A DNA stretch of 63,028 bases from Owenweeksia sp. (GTDB lineage Bacteria > Bacteroidota > Bacteroidia > Flavobacteriales > Schleiferiaceae). Below the pieces are notes generated by a model. It saw only the letters and a list, made by a program, of their open reading frames with translations. It searched no databases and was not told the origin of the DNA. Every line of letters starts with the position of its first letter. Position 1 is the stretch's first letter. The stretch is from assembly GCA_028285465.1 (NCBI GenBank), contig JANQPD010000005.1, positions 1-63,028 on the forward strand, written 5' to 3'. Shown here one piece after another: positions 8,286 to 18,392 of this stretch. The position numbers were made by a program, and so were the translations under genes.

Positions 8286-11200
8286 ATGAAAAACACGGCT
8301 AAGCTAGTAGCGGTGCTTTTGTTTGCGCTGTTTACTCAGGTGGCCTTTGCGCAAGCGCGCACAATTTCCGGAATCGTCAGGTCTGCAAAAACAGGCGAAA
8401 CCCTTCCGGGAGTGGCCATCCTTGAGAAAGGTACTCAAAATGGAACAGTGACCAATTTTGAGGGAAAATTTGATCTCACTGTTTCCACTTCCAACGCCAC
8501 CTTGGTCTTCCAGTCTCTTGGAAAAGAAAAAAAGGAAATAGTTCTTGGAAACGAGGATTTTATTTCAGTGGTTCTTGCAGAATCCACCGAACAGTTGGAA
8601 GAAGTGGTGGTAACGGCCCTTGGCATAACCAGAGAAAAGAAAGCTTTGGGATATGCTGTCAGCACGGTAGGGGGCGATGAGGTGCAAAAATCAGGGGAAA
8701 ACAACATTATAGCTTCTCTGAATGCAAAGGCACCAGGTATTCAGGTGGTCTCCTCTGGAGGCACTCCTGGAGCTTCAAGTAAGATATTGATTCGGGGCAA
8801 TGCTACCTTCACCGGTCAAAATCAACCTCTAATTGTGGTAGATGGGGTTCCCATTGATAATACTACTACACAATCTACAGCGGGTGATAACCCTTTTAAT
8901 TCCGACTTAAGCGGGGTGAATAACGCTAACCGGGCGTTAGATATTAACCCTGATGACATTGAGTCTGTTACTGTGCTAAAAGGCCCGGCTGCTGCAGCGC
9001 TCTACGGAGCGCGGGCAGGTAACGGTGCAATTATCTATACCACTAAACGAGGTAAAATAGGCAGAAGAAAAGGTTTGGGTATAACCGTTTCACAGAACAT
9101 TACCTTTAACCAGGTAAACAAGCTACCGGAACTAAACGAGCGCTATGCGCAGGGTTTGGGGGGAGGTACACCACAGGGAGATGCAGCAGCTACTTTTATA
9201 GAAGGTGATCCGGGACCCGATCAAACTTACTTCACTTCAGATGATGTTTCTACGGGTACTTCCTCAAGTTGGGGCCCATCCTTGCAGTCTCTCGGTATTC
9301 CAGCGGTAGATAACCCGAAGAACTTTTTCCAAACCGGTGTTTCTTCCAATACCAACATTTCTATTACAGGGGGTACTGAAAAATCCAGTGTGAGATTGTC
9401 TTTAGGTTACCTTGCTGATAATGGGATGGTGCCGAATACAAATTACAATCGGGCATCAGTGCGTCTTACCGCAGATACTGAATTGAGTTCAAAAGTAAAG
9501 ATTGGCGGTACGGTAAACTATATAAACAGCCAGACTACAGCTTCTCAAAATGGCAGTAACCTGGCCGGGATTATGTTGGGTTTGCTTCGGGCACCAACTA
9601 GTTATGATATCACAGATTATCAGTATGACAATGGGAACCAGCGTACCTATTTTGCTTTTTACGATAATCCGTATTTCACCGCTAATGAAAACCCTTTTAC
9701 CAGTAACATTAACCGGGTATTAGGTAACGTATATGCAAGTTACCAGGCAACCGACTGGCTGAGTTTTAACTACAAAGTAGGAGCTGATGCGTATGGAGAT
9801 GACCGCCAACAGATTTATGCCATTTCCTCTTTCGGAGATGATATCGGAGGAGTTGGCCAGGTAAACAATAATCAGTTGTTCAACCTGGATTTCTATCAGG
9901 ATTTCCTCGTTAATATAAACACCAAACTCAACCAAAACTGGAATGCCAACTTTTTATTAGGGCATAACATAACCAGTAGCCGGTTTAACGATAATTTTTC
10001 CAGGGGTAGGATCCTTGCAGTTCCAGGCTTTTACAATTTAAACAACGCTTCTGACCTGTATGCTTCAAATGAACGAGAAGTAATCTTTACCACGGCCGTT
10101 TTTGGTCAGGCATCCATTGACTGGAAGAACACCTTCTTTATTACCTTGACGGGCCGGAACGAATGGTCTTCTACTTTCGAACTAGAAGATAATAGCGCAT
10201 TCTACCCTTCGGTAGGGACTTCTTTGATCTTTACTGAGTTTTGGGAAGATCGCCCATCCTGGTTTAATTTCGGTAAGATCCGCTATGGTTATGCACAAAC
10301 CGGAATTGCTCCTGTGCCCTATTCTACAAGGACTATTTACGCTGCTCCTACCTTCACAGATGGCTTTACTGACGGCCTGTCCTTTCCGTATTTGGGTCAA
10401 AATGGATTCCGTATTAACGAAAGGCTGTTTGTGCCCGACCTTAAACCCGAAAGACTTACGGGCAATGAAATCGGCCTGAATTTGATCTTTTTGGATAGGA
10501 AAATTGACTTCGATATTACTTTCTACGAGCAGGTTACTACGGATGCCTTATTGTATAGACCCCTGGCCAATTCTTCGGGATTTGAAGAGGCTTATGTAAA
10601 CGGAGGAGAGATTCAAAACAGGGGAGTGGAGATCCAATTAGGATTAGTACCAGTACGCACGGATAACTTTACTTACCGTGTGGACATCAATTGGGCCAGG
10701 AATGTGAGCAAAACACTTGCGCTTGTTCCGGGAGTAGAGCAATTCAGCATTGAGGCGGCCTTCGCTTCTGTAGGCTCTTTTGCGATTGTAGACGAGCCCT
10801 ATGGCGTATTTTATGGCACCGTTTGGGAAAGAGATGCCAATGGTAACCTGCTCATTGGGGCAAATGGTTTGCCTTCACAGGCTGCACAAACAGCAGGGGT
10901 CGGCGATCCTAACCCAGATTGGTTAGCAGGTATCCGAAATACATTTAACTACAAAGGCTTTGAATTTTCTTTCCTGTTTGACTTTCGAAGTGGAGGTGAT
11001 ATATGGAATGGTACCTATGCCCGTCTGAACAATCTTGGGCGGACTGCCGAATCTGCGGAAAATCGAGATGGGACATACCTGATTGAAGGAGTTTATGCTG
11101 AAGGAACGGTCATAAACGGACAAGACGTTAGTGGACAGCAAAATGAGACAAGGGTTAACGCAATTGACTATTTCCGAAGATATGTAGGAGATGCAGGCGG

Positions 11201-11468
11201 AGCTGCGGAGCAGTTTGTTGAGGAAATAAACTGGGTGCGTTTAAGAGACGTGAACCTTAGCTATCGATTCAACCTGCGCGACAGTAAGCTGGGTATTAGT
11301 TATTTGGATTTGAGTTTTAACGGTAGAAACTTACTGCTTTTTACTGACTATAAGGGGGTGGACCCCGAAACCAGCCTAACAGGTGCCGGTTCCAATATCG
11401 GTGGCCTGGATTACTTCAATAACCCTGGCGCCAGGTCTTTCAGTTTCGGAGTAAAATTTGGATTTTAA
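8286..11468 (+). CDS. SusC/RagA-family TonB-linked outer-membrane transporter
   Basis: A 1060-residue outer-membrane receptor that, with its SusD partner, imports oligosaccharides or peptides using TonB energy. Signal peptide: MKNTAKLVAVLLFALF ending in AFAQ. Residues about 25-105 are a carboxypeptidase-regulatory-like domain (ISGIVRSAKTGETLPGVAI), followed by a TonB box (EEVVVTALGI, about 114-123) and the plug with the SusC-type VVDGVPID and VTVLKGPAAAALYGARAGNGAI motif. The rest is the 22-strand barrel, ending in Phe (SFGVKFGF). The length is normal. It is six bases upstream of another in-frame start of the SusD gene and clearly co-transcribed. No enzyme, sigma/anti-sigma or sensor gene is adjacent, so the substrate is unknown. 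Confidence 0.95.
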   Translation: MKNTAKLVAVLLFALFTQVAFAQARTISGIVRSAKTGETLPGVAILEKGTQNGTVTNFEGKFDLTVSTSNATLVFQSLGKEKKEIVLGNEDFISVVLAESTEQLEEVVVTALGITREKKALGYAVSTVGGDEVQKSGENNIIASLNAKAPGIQVVSSGGTPGASSKILIRGNATFTGQNQPLIVVDGVPIDNTTTQSTAGDNPFNSDLSGVNNANRALDINPDDIESVTVLKGPAAAALYGARAGNGAIIYTTKRGKIGRRKGLGITVSQNITFNQVNKLPELNERYAQGLGGGTPQGDAAATFIEGDPGPDQTYFTSDDVSTGTSSSWGPSLQSLGIPAVDNPKNFFQTGVSSNTNISITGGTEKSSVRLSLGYLADNGMVPNTNYNRASVRLTADTELSSKVKIGGTVNYINSQTTASQNGSNLAGIMLGLLRAPTSYDITDYQYDNGNQRTYFAFYDNPYFTANENPFTSNINRVLGNVYASYQATDWLSFNYKVGADAYGDDRQQIYAISSFGDDIGGVGQVNNNQLFNLDFYQDFLVNINTKLNQNWNANFLLGHNITSSRFNDNFSRGRILAVPGFYNLNNASDLYASNEREVIFTTAVFGQASIDWKNTFFITLTGRNEWSSTFELEDNSAFYPSVGTSLIFTEFWEDRPSWFNFGKIRYGYAQTGIAPVPYSTRTIYAAPTFTDGFTDGLSFPYLGQNGFRINERLFVPDLKPERLTGNEIGLNLIFLDRKIDFDITFYEQVTTDALLYRPLANSSGFEEAYVNGGEIQNRGVEIQLGLVPVRTDNFTYRVDINWARNVSKTLALVPGVEQFSIEAAFASVGSFAIVDEPYGVFYGTVWERDANGNLLIGANGLPSQAAQTAGVGDPNPDWLAGIRNTFNYKGFEFSFLFDFRSGGDIWNGTYARLNNLGRTAESAENRDGTYLIEGVYAEGTVINGQDVSGQQNETRVNAIDYFRRYVGDAGGAAEQFVEEINWVRLRDVNLSYRFNLRDSKLGISYLDLSFNGRNLLLFTDYKGVDPETSLTGAGSNIGGLDYFNNPGARSFSFGVKFGF

Positions 11469-11486
11469 TAAAATATGCGTTGTAAG

Positions 11487-12902
11487 ATGAAAACAAAATT
11501 ATTAAATATAGCAGTAGTCGCATGCCTGGGCATAAGCCTTGGCTCTTGCGAAAAAAACTTTGAGGACAATATCGCGAGCCCCAATAACCCTGTGAATGTT
11601 ACCCCTTCTTTGCTCCTGTCAAATATAGAGGTATCCACTTTTGCCAACTTTGGCGGTCAATTAGCACGTCAAACGCAAATTATGACACAGCAAATTGCAG
11701 GTACTTCTGTTGGTTCTCAAACCGTTGAGATTATGAACTATAATATTACAGAGCTCACCAACGAAAATGAGTGGAGTGTAATATATGCCGGAGCTTTGAT
11801 AAACGGGAGAATCCTCATCAATGATTTCGGAGCAGAAAATCCGCATTATGCCGGAATAGCGAGGGTGATCATGGCTATGAACCTGGGCTCTGCCACAGAC
11901 TTATGGGGAGACGTACCTTTTTCAGATGCCTTGAAGGGTTTACAAGCAGAGTTTAGTCCAACGTATGATACCCAACAGGATTTATACGATGACTCTAAGG
12001 TGAATAGCATTTTTGCCTTACTGGATCAGGCTATTGAAGATCTGAACCAGCCCGCTTCAGCCAATGCTTTTGTTCCATCCAGTGATGACTTCATCTATAA
12101 TGGAGATGTTTCAAAATGGATAGCCTTGGCAAATTCATTAAAAGCCAGACACTATAATCATTTGAGTGAGGTGGACGGCCCGGGTAGTGCCGCCAGCACC
12201 CTGACTGCTTTGTCTTCGGCGATAAGTTCCAGCGCAGAAAATGCGTATATGGTTTTTGGAACCAATGGCAACGAGCAGAATCAGTGGTATGCGTATAACC
12301 AACAAAGGGGTAACTACATCAAGATGGCAGAGTTTTTCGTTGAACTGCTCAAAACAAACAATGATCCCAGGCTGCCTTTTTATTCCGATACCATTGATGG
12401 GGGAGCTTATGTGGGAGTGCCCAAGGATGACGTAGATTCTTTAAACACAAGTGATATTGGCCCCTACTTAAATTCTTTGACTGCCCGGATTCCGTTGATG
12501 AGTTACGTTGAAATAAAATTTATTGAGGCAGAAGCCAGGTTCAGGTCAGGTGATGCACCCGGTGCGGCCCTGGCCTATAACGAAGCGGTTATTGAGAACG
12601 TAACACAGGTAACAGGTACTCCTCCTGACGCTGCCTTTGTAACCGCATATGCCTCTGAAACAGGTGCTACGTTATCATTGGAAACTATAATGAATCAAAA
12701 ATACATAGCTATGTTTGGTCAGATAGAGGCCTACAATGATTTTAGGAGAACAGGTTTTCCTCTTGGGGTGACACCTAATCCGAATGCGAATATTAATTCC
12801 ATTCCGGTGAGGCTTATCCTTCCACAAAATGAGCGTCTATATAACGAGAATTTTCCCGTGGATGTCAAATCTCTTACCGATCCTGTTTATTGGGATCAGT
12901 AA
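11487..12902 (+). CDS. SusD/RagB-family nutrient-binding lipoprotein (SusD-like_2 type)
   Basis: A surface lipoprotein that caps the SusC barrel and binds the substrate. The start was set at the ATG at 11487 because it gives a clean lipoprotein signal (MKTKLLNIAVVACLGISLGSC, lipobox Cys at about residue 21); the in-frame ATG at 11475 would add four residues. Downstream features of the SusD-like_2 branch are visible: an Asn/Pro-rich start (NNPVNVTPSLLLSN), TQIMTQQ, ATDLWGDVPFSDAL at about residue 130, and the C-terminal region with QKYIAMFGQ and FRRTGFP. The N-terminal TPR-like helices hold SWxxxY-like NEWSVIYAG. It ends with a strong terminator at 12926. Substrate unknown. Confidence 0.93.
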   Translation: MKTKLLNIAVVACLGISLGSCEKNFEDNIASPNNPVNVTPSLLLSNIEVSTFANFGGQLARQTQIMTQQIAGTSVGSQTVEIMNYNITELTNENEWSVIYAGALINGRILINDFGAENPHYAGIARVIMAMNLGSATDLWGDVPFSDALKGLQAEFSPTYDTQQDLYDDSKVNSIFALLDQAIEDLNQPASANAFVPSSDDFIYNGDVSKWIALANSLKARHYNHLSEVDGPGSAASTLTALSSAISSSAENAYMVFGTNGNEQNQWYAYNQQRGNYIKMAEFFVELLKTNNDPRLPFYSDTIDGGAYVGVPKDDVDSLNTSDIGPYLNSLTARIPLMSYVEIKFIEAEARFRSGDAPGAALAYNEAVIENVTQVTGTPPDAAFVTAYASETGATLSLETIMNQKYIAMFGQIEAYNDFRRTGFPLGVTPNPNANINSIPVRLILPQNERLYNENFPVDVKSLTDPVYWDQ

Positions 12903-12925
12903 AGAAAACAATCTAAGCATAAGAT

Positions 12926-12963
12926 ACCCCCTATCGTGCCAAGCTCGATAGGGGGTTCTTTTT
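12926..12963. terminator. Bidirectional terminator between susD and lpxD2
   Basis: Perfect 11-base stem ACCCCCTATCG / CGATAGGGGGT (12926-12936 and 12946-12956) with a nine-base loop and a following TTCTTTTT. It sits between two convergent genes; the plus-strand T tract makes it best for the susCD transcript. Confidence 0.85.
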
Positions 12964-12983
12964 AATGCTGTTCGTAGTATTGT

Positions 12984-13931
12984 CTATTCTTCACGTTCCG
13001 TAAAATCGGTGCGTTCAATGAGTGAGGGGAGAATGCGAAGAGATGCCATCTCCCGGTATTTCTTACGGGCTTCTTCCGCAGGTGAGCCGAAGTAGGCACG
13101 TCCTCCCGCCAAAGATTTTGAAACGCCCGATTGAGCGGAAACGACTGCTTTTTGGCCAATGGTAACGCCACTGGTTACACCTACCTGACCCCATAGGGTA
13201 ACTTCATCTTCCACTACTGCACAGCCGGCTATGCCTACCCCGGCAGCAAACAGGCAGTGTTTGCCGATCTGCGTGTCGTGGCCTATGTGTACATGGTTAT
13301 CCAGCTTACTGCCCGCCCCAATGCGGGTAGCGGAAGTTACGCCCCGGTCTATGGTACAGGAAGCACCCAGGTCTACATGGTCTTCTATAACCACATGCCC
13401 ACTTGAAAGCAGCTTATCGTAGCCTTCAGGTCTGCGCTTGTAGTAAAAAGCATCTGCCCCCAGCACGCAGTTGGCGTGAATGGTTACATTATCCCCGATA
13501 ACCGTATGGTCATAAATGCTTACGTTGCTATGGATAAGGCAGTTTTTCCCGATAACCACATGATTCCCTATGAAGCAGTTGGGCTGAATCTGTGTTCCTT
13601 CACCAATGCTGGCAGTGGCTGAAATGGCGGTATTGCTTTCCCGAAAAGGCTTGAAGTGCCTCGTAAGGCGATTAAAATCCCGGAAAGGGTCTGCGGAGAC
13701 CAGTAAGCCCTTGCCTTTTGGAGCCTCTACCTTCTTGTTGATCAGGATAGTGGTGGCCGCAGAGTTAAGCGCCTTTTTGTAATACTTTGGATGGTCTACA
13801 AAGACCAAATCTCCGGGCTCAACCATATGGATCTCGTTGATGCCCCGTATTTCATGGTCTGGTGTGCCCAAGAACTCACAATTTAATAAAGCGGCAACCT
13901 CCTGAAGGGTATGTGCTCTTGGAAGCCTCAT
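12984..13931 (-). CDS. LpxD-like acyltransferase, second copy (left-handed beta-helix)
   Basis: 315 residues with an N-terminal LpxD-type uridine-binding domain (about 1-100) followed by hexapeptide repeats of the I-G-x-x-x-x type forming a left-handed beta-helix (about 105-270). It resembles UDP-3-O-acylglucosamine N-acyltransferase, which adds the N-linked hydroxy-acyl chain in lipid A synthesis. Typical LpxD also lies at 17332-18363, so this is a paralogue. A lpxD-like gene directly downstream of efp is a recurring arrangement in Flavobacteria. The catalytic His region is seen around LDNHVHIGHDTQIG. Its start overlaps the efp stop by one base (TAATG). Whether it acts on lipid A or another acyl acceptor is open. 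Confidence 0.85.
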   Translation of the reverse strand: MRLPRAHTLQEVAALLNCEFLGTPDHEIRGINEIHMVEPGDLVFVDHPKYYKKALNSAATTILINKKVEAPKGKGLLVSADPFRDFNRLTRHFKPFRESNTAISATASIGEGTQIQPNCFIGNHVVIGKNCLIHSNVSIYDHTVIGDNVTIHANCVLGADAFYYKRRPEGYDKLLSSGHVVIEDHVDLGASCTIDRGVTSATRIGAGSKLDNHVHIGHDTQIGKHCLFAAGVGIAGCAVVEDEVTLWGQVGVTSGVTIGQKAVVSAQSGVSKSLAGGRAYFGSPAEEARKKYREMASLRILPSLIERTDFTEREE

Positions 13932-14497
13932 TATGCCTTGTAACGCTCTTTGTATTCTCCCGTAGCGGTATCGATCAATACCTTTTCGCCCTGCTCAATA
14001 AAAAGCGGAACGCGGATCTCAGCACCGGTTTCTACCGTGGCGGGTTTCAGGCTGTTGGTAGCCGTATCTCCTTTTATACCGGGCTCTGTATAGGTGATCT
14101 CCATAGCTACTTTTTGTGGGAGTTCACATACAAGGGGACGTTCTTCATCCGCATGGAAAAGTACCTGGCATTCCATACCCTCTTTCAAAAACTGAGGAGC
14201 GTTTATCAATTCCTTTGCAATGGTGATCTGGTTAAAATCATCCATGTTCATGAAGTGATATCCATTGGGATCTTCGTATAAAAACTGGTAATTCCTGTTT
14301 TCAATACGTATAATGTCAATCTTGGCACTGCCGGCAAAAGTGTGCTCCAGAACCCGGCCATTGTCCAGGTTTCTCAGTTTTGTGCGTACAAAGGCTGGGC
14401 CTTTTCCTGGTTTTACGTGCAAAAATTCTATGATTTGAAAAGGGGCGCCATTCAACTCAATGCAAAGTCCGTTGCGGATATCAGATACGTTTGCCAT
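13931..14497 (-). CDS. efp: Translation elongation factor P
   Basis: EF-P binds between the P and E sites and relieves stalling at polyproline stretches. The 188-residue protein has the three-barrel layout: N-terminal KOW-like domain with the loop HVKPGKGPAFV (Lys at about residue 34, the position that is modified in many bacteria), an OB domain with YQFLYEDPNGYHFMN, and the C-terminal domain with the conserved GDTATNSLKPATVETGAEIRVP region. Length is normal. No modification enzyme (EpmA, EarP or YmfI type) is visible in the window, so the state of the Lys is unknown. It lies 29 bases after the ABC ATPase stop, inside the lipid A operon. Confidence 0.97.
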   Translation of the reverse strand: MANVSDIRNGLCIELNGAPFQIIEFLHVKPGKGPAFVRTKLRNLDNGRVLEHTFAGSAKIDIIRIENRNYQFLYEDPNGYHFMNMDDFNQITIAKELINAPQFLKEGMECQVLFHADEERPLVCELPQKVAMEITYTEPGIKGDTATNSLKPATVETGAEIRVPLFIEQGEKVLIDTATGEYKERYKA

Positions 14498-14526
14498 TTG
14501 GTATTAAATTTGGGTAAAGGTAAGGC

Positions 14527-15153
14527 TTAGACCTGTTTGTAAGCATCTATGTCCAGCCGGTGTGCACAAAATCCCATTTCCGCTTCATTAAAGTTACTTC
14601 CGACAATGAGGGTACGATCCCGTTTATAGCTTTCTACCAGACTGTTGTACCAGCTGGTAGCCGATGGGTCCAGGTTGGAGGAGGGTTCATCCAGCAGGAT
14701 CAGATCCACGTCTGCCAGCAAGCTTATGGCCAGCTTAAGTCTTTGTTTCATACCCGAGCTAAAATGCCGGATCTCCTTTTTTTCCGCATGTTGCAACTGA
14801 GCGATTGCGAGGAGGGTTTTCGGGTCAACACCGCTTAGAAAAGGTTTAAATCTTTGGTGAAAGTTCAGGAACTCGAGTGCCGTTAGCTCTTCAATGAGCT
14901 CAAAATACGGGCCGCTCAGGCTACATCGGAAAGGAACTTGGCTTACAGGAACCTGTACACCTCTTTTCCACCAGCGTATCTCTCCTTCCGTTTGGCTGAG
15001 GGCAGAATACAAAATGCTGAGAAGCGTACTTTTTCCACTGCCGTTCCCTCCGAGTATGGCGTACGAACCTCCCGTTTCAAAAGTGTAAGAAAGCGCTTTG
15101 AAAACAACTTGGCGACCAAAGCTGCGCCCTAGGTTCTGTAGCTCTACTTGCAT
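14527..15153 (-). CDS. ABC transporter ATP-binding protein (orphan)
   Basis: A single nucleotide-binding domain of 208 residues: Walker A GGNGSGKST at about residues 36-44, a signature FSSGMKQRL at about 130, and Walker B LILLDEPSSNLD near 151. The short, HlyB/CcmA-like size suggests it works with a separate membrane partner, but no permease gene is adjacent. The ATG at 15153 overlaps the lpxA stop by one base (TGATG), so it is translationally coupled to lpxA. In the usual Flavobacterial order lpxA is followed directly by efp, so this gene appears inserted. Export of an envelope component is a reasonable guess, not shown. Confidence 0.87.
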   Translation of the reverse strand: MQVELQNLGRSFGRQVVFKALSYTFETGGSYAILGGNGSGKSTLLSILYSALSQTEGEIRWWKRGVQVPVSQVPFRCSLSGPYFELIEELTALEFLNFHQRFKPFLSGVDPKTLLAIAQLQHAEKKEIRHFSSGMKQRLKLAISLLADVDLILLDEPSSNLDPSATSWYNSLVESYKRDRTLIVGSNFNEAEMGFCAHRLDIDAYKQV

Positions 15154-15935
15154 CACTCCATGCGGAAGCCTTTCATAATGCCCCGCTGCGAATTACGTAC
15201 AAATTGTATGATCTCATCACGTTCAGGAGTAGCCGTCATTTCCGCTTCAATGTAATCAGCGGCCTGGCTGTTATTGAAGTTCTTTTGATACAAGATGCGG
15301 TAAATGTTTTGGATCTCGTTTATCTTTTCGGTGCTAAAACCTCTTCTGCGCATCCCGATCGAGTTGATCCCTACATAGCTTATAGGTTCTTTAGCTGCTT
15401 TAACATACGGGGGCACATCCTTACGCACCAGAGATCCTCCGCCCACCATAGCGTGCTGCCCGATGTTTATGAACTGGTGGACCGCACACAGGCCTCCTAA
15501 AATGGCATGTTCCCCTACGGTTACATGCCCCGCAAGCAGCACTTCATTTACGATAACCGCATGGTCGCCAATAATACAATCGTGGGCTACGTGCGCACAC
15601 GCCATAATCAACACATTGTTTCCCACTACCGTTTCACCGGATGCCTTTGTACCCCGGTTCACCGTTACACATTCGCGTATCGTTGTATTGTCGCCAATAA
15701 TGGCCAGGCTATCTTCCCCCTCGAACTTCAGGTCTTGCGGAATGGCAGAGATCACTGCCCCCGGGAAGATGCGGCAGTTTTTTCCGATGCGGGCTCCCTC
15801 CATAATGGTTACGTTCGAACCGATCCAGGTACCTTCCCCGATTTCCACGTTTTTGTGGATGGTGGTGAAAGGCTCAATAACAACGGTATTGGCGATTTTT
15901 GAGGAAGGGTGGATGTATGCTAAAGGTTGATTCAT
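15153..15935 (-). CDS. lpxA: Acyl-ACP--UDP-N-acetylglucosamine O-acyltransferase
   Basis: First committed acylation of lipid A: transfers a 3-hydroxyacyl chain from ACP to the 3-OH of UDP-GlcNAc in the cytoplasm. The 260-residue protein begins with a left-handed beta-helix of hexapeptide repeats (IHPSSKIANTVVIEP, then repeats to about residue 190) and ends in the helical C-terminal domain. The catalytic His is in ACAHVAHDCIIGDH (about residue 122), and the following GGxxxVxQF-like segment reads LGGLCAVHQFINIG. It follows lpxC-fabZ after two bases. Confidence 0.97.
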   Translation of the reverse strand: MNQPLAYIHPSSKIANTVVIEPFTTIHKNVEIGEGTWIGSNVTIMEGARIGKNCRIFPGAVISAIPQDLKFEGEDSLAIIGDNTTIRECVTVNRGTKASGETVVGNNVLIMACAHVAHDCIIGDHAVIVNEVLLAGHVTVGEHAILGGLCAVHQFINIGQHAMVGGGSLVRKDVPPYVKAAKEPISYVGINSIGMRRRGFSTEKINEIQNIYRILYQKNFNNSQAADYIEAEMTATPERDEIIQFVRNSQRGIMKGFRME

Positions 15936-15937
15936 TT

Positions 15938-17335
15938 CTAGTCTCTTTCTTTTACAATTTGCGCCATCATTTCGGCCTCGGTCACCAATTTTTCACCAAC
16001 GAAAGCCTCCCCACGCATTTGTACAATGCCGCGTCTTATCGGTTGGGTAAGTTTTAGTTTAAAGATGAGGGTATCTCCGGGCACTACTTTGTGCTTGAAC
16101 TTCACTCCTTCCATTTTTAAGAAGTAAGTGAGCCACTTTTCAGGTTCTTCTACCGTGGAAAGGGCCAGTATGCCCCCTACCTGCGCCATGGCTTCTATTT
16201 GCAGAACACCCGGCATTACCGGTGCCCCGGGAAAATGACCTACAAAAAAGCCTTCGTTCATGCTTATATTTTTTAAGCCCACTACATAGTCTTCTCCAAG
16301 CTCCAGTACCTTGTCTACCAATAAAAAAGGCGGGCGATGAGGAAGGATGTTCATAATCTGGTTTACATCGTAGTGAGGGGCTTTACCCGGGTCATACACA
16401 GGAACAGCGGGTTTGCGTTCCTGCTCTTTTATTTTTTCAAATAAGAGTTTGGCAAACTCCGTATTGCCTTTATGGCCGGGCTTTATGGCGATAATGCGCC
16501 CTTTAATTGGTTTTCCGGCTAAGGCCAGGTCACCCACCACATCCAATAGTTTATGCCGCGCGGCTTCATTGGGGTGATGCAGATCAAGGTTATCCAGAAT
16601 ACCGTTGGGTTTTACAGATACTTTGTCTTTATTGAAGACCTTTTTTAGCTTATTCAGCGTGTCAGGGGATACCTCGCGGTCCACGTACACAATCGCGTTA
16701 TTGAGGTCTCCGCCTTTGATCAAACCATTTTCTAAAAGGTACTCCAGCTCGTGTAAGAAGCTAAAGGTCCTGGAGTCAGATACTTCTTTTTTAAAGTCTT
16801 CAATTTTGTTCAGCCTGAATCCCTGGCTACCGAGCACTTTTGTGCCGTAGTCTACCATAACGGAGAGCTCATACTCATCGGCAGGAAGCGCAATGAGTTC
16901 AACCCCTTCTTCCTCCAGTTTAAGGGTGATGGGTTCCTTTACCTCGAAAAAGTCACGTGGTTCTTCAAGTTCTTTGATGCCCGCTTTTTCAAGAGCTTCC
17001 ACAAAGTACTTCGAGCTGCCATCCATAATGGGTGTTTCCGGGCCATCAACATCTATGTAACAGTTGTCGATACTCAAGCCAACCAGGGCCGCTAAAACGT
17101 GTTCTACCGTGTTTACCAGAGCCTCTCCGCTTGCAATGGTAGTGCCTCGTTCGGTGGTGGTTACGTTTTTTGCTATGGCCTTAACCTCCGGTTGGCCTGC
17201 CAGGTCGGTTCTCTTGAAGCAAAAACCGGCATAGGGTGGAGCAGGATGGAAGGTAAGGGTTACCTGTGCTCCAGTATGTAAGCCTGTGCCTTCTACACTT
17301 ATTGCTTTTTGTATGGTGCGTTGGTTTGTAATCAT
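15938..17335 (-). CDS. lpxC-fabZ: Bifunctional UDP-3-O-acyl-GlcNAc deacetylase / 3-hydroxyacyl-ACP dehydratase
   Basis: A Bacteroidota-type fusion of 465 residues. Residues about 1-305 are LpxC, the zinc deacetylase: zinc ligands are visible as [10 protein letters not shown] (His near 81) and the HxxxD of [15 protein letters not shown] (about 257-261). Residues about 320-465 are FabZ with the hot-dog core and catalytic [13 protein letters not shown] and [22 protein letters not shown], where His and Glu act. It joins lipid A synthesis to the hydroxyacyl pool that feeds LpxA and LpxD. The start overlaps the lpxD stop as ATGA. Confidence 0.97.
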   Translation of the reverse strand: MITNQRTIQKAISVEGTGLHTGAQVTLTFHPAPPYAGFCFKRTDLAGQPEVKAIAKNVTTTERGTTIASGEALVNTVEHVLAALVGLSIDNCYIDVDGPETPIMDGSSKYFVEALEKAGIKELEEPRDFFEVKEPITLKLEEEGVELIALPADEYELSVMVDYGTKVLGSQGFRLNKIEDFKKEVSDSRTFSFLHELEYLLENGLIKGGDLNNAIVYVDREVSPDTLNKLKKVFNKDKVSVKPNGILDNLDLHHPNEAARHKLLDVVGDLALAGKPIKGRIIAIKPGHKGNTEFAKLLFEKIKEQERKPAVPVYDPGKAPHYDVNQIMNILPHRPPFLLVDKVLELGEDYVVGLKNISMNEGFFVGHFPGAPVMPGVLQIEAMAQVGGILALSTVEEPEKWLTYFLKMEGVKFKHKVVPGDTLIFKLKLTQPIRRGIVQMRGEAFVGEKLVTEAEMMAQIVKERD

Positions 17336-18363
17336 GAGTTTTGCTGTTTCTGCACGTATTTTTTTAAGTGGTCAATATCTTTTGCCATGTCGGCCAATTT
17401 GCGGAAATAGACGTATGCACGCTTGTAGTCGCCAATGCCAAAGGCCGGGGAGCCTTGTATGATCTGATGGTCTGCCACATTTTGTCCTACGCCGGATTGG
17501 GCCGCTATTTTTACGTTATCGCCAATTTTTAAGTGGCCGATGATCCCTACCTGCCCACCGATCATGCAGTTTCTGCCGATTTTGGTTGATCCGGCCACTC
17601 CGCTTTGCGCAGCGATTACGGTATTTTCACCGATCTCTACATTATGCGCGATCTGGATGAGGTTATCCAGCTTCACTCCCTTTCGTATAATCGTATGCCC
17701 CAGCGTAGCCCGATCTATGGTAGTATTGGCGCCCACCTCTACCATATCTTCAATCAATACGTTGCCAATTTGTGCCACTTTTTTGTATTCTCCCTGGTTA
17801 GGCGCAAAACCGAAACCGTCTCCGCCTATAATTACTCCACTGTGCAGGGTTACCTTTGACCCCAGCACACAATCGTTGTAGATTTTCACCCCGCTAAAAA
17901 ACGTACAATCATCTCCAATACGCGTGTTGTTTCCTATGTACGTATGCGGGTAGATCTTAACATTCCTGCCGATGGTAACGTTTTTTCCGATGTAGCAAAA
18001 GGCTCCGATGTAGGCATTTTCACCCACTTTAGCTGAAGGCGCAATGAAAGCATGCTCATCAATCACTGCTTCTTCTTGTTGCATCTGGTTGTATAACTCC
18101 AACAGCTTGGCAAAGGCCTCATACGCGCTGGGCACACGGATAAGGGTTGAAGAAACGGGCTGTTCCGCAATAAAATCGTCATTGACAATGACCACAGAAG
18201 CTTCCGTATTGTAAATGTAAGGGGTGTATTGAGGGTTGGCCAGAAAACTGAGTGTGCCCGGTTTCCCTTCCTCTATCTTAGACAGGTTATGTACCTTCAC
18301 ATCTGCCTGGCCTTCAACCTGCCCGCCAAGCAGTTGGGCTATTTGTGCTGCGCTGTACTCCAT
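17332..18363 (-). CDS. lpxD: UDP-3-O-(3-hydroxyacyl)glucosamine N-acyltransferase
   Basis: Adds the N-linked hydroxyacyl chain in lipid A synthesis. The 343-residue protein has the N-terminal domain ([18 protein letters not shown], uridine-binding, about 1-100), a hexapeptide beta-helix (about 105-300) and a short C-terminal helix ([19 protein letters not shown]). The catalytic His is in [19 protein letters not shown] near residue 240. It opens the lpxD-lpxC/fabZ-lpxA block, 29 bases after the HD-domain gene. I assign this as the main LpxD because it is the full-length copy beside lpxC. Confidence 0.97.
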   Translation of the reverse strand: MEYSAAQIAQLLGGQVEGQADVKVHNLSKIEEGKPGTLSFLANPQYTPYIYNTEASVVIVNDDFIAEQPVSSTLIRVPSAYEAFAKLLELYNQMQQEEAVIDEHAFIAPSAKVGENAYIGAFCYIGKNVTIGRNVKIYPHTYIGNNTRIGDDCTFFSGVKIYNDCVLGSKVTLHSGVIIGGDGFGFAPNQGEYKKVAQIGNVLIEDMVEVGANTTIDRATLGHTIIRKGVKLDNLIQIAHNVEIGENTVIAAQSGVAGSTKIGRNCMIGGQVGIIGHLKIGDNVKIAAQSGVGQNVADHQIIQGSPAFGIGDYKRAYVYFRKLADMAKDIDHLKKYVQKQQNS

Positions 18364-18392
18364 TGCGCCAAAAGTATTAAAATTATTGTGCT

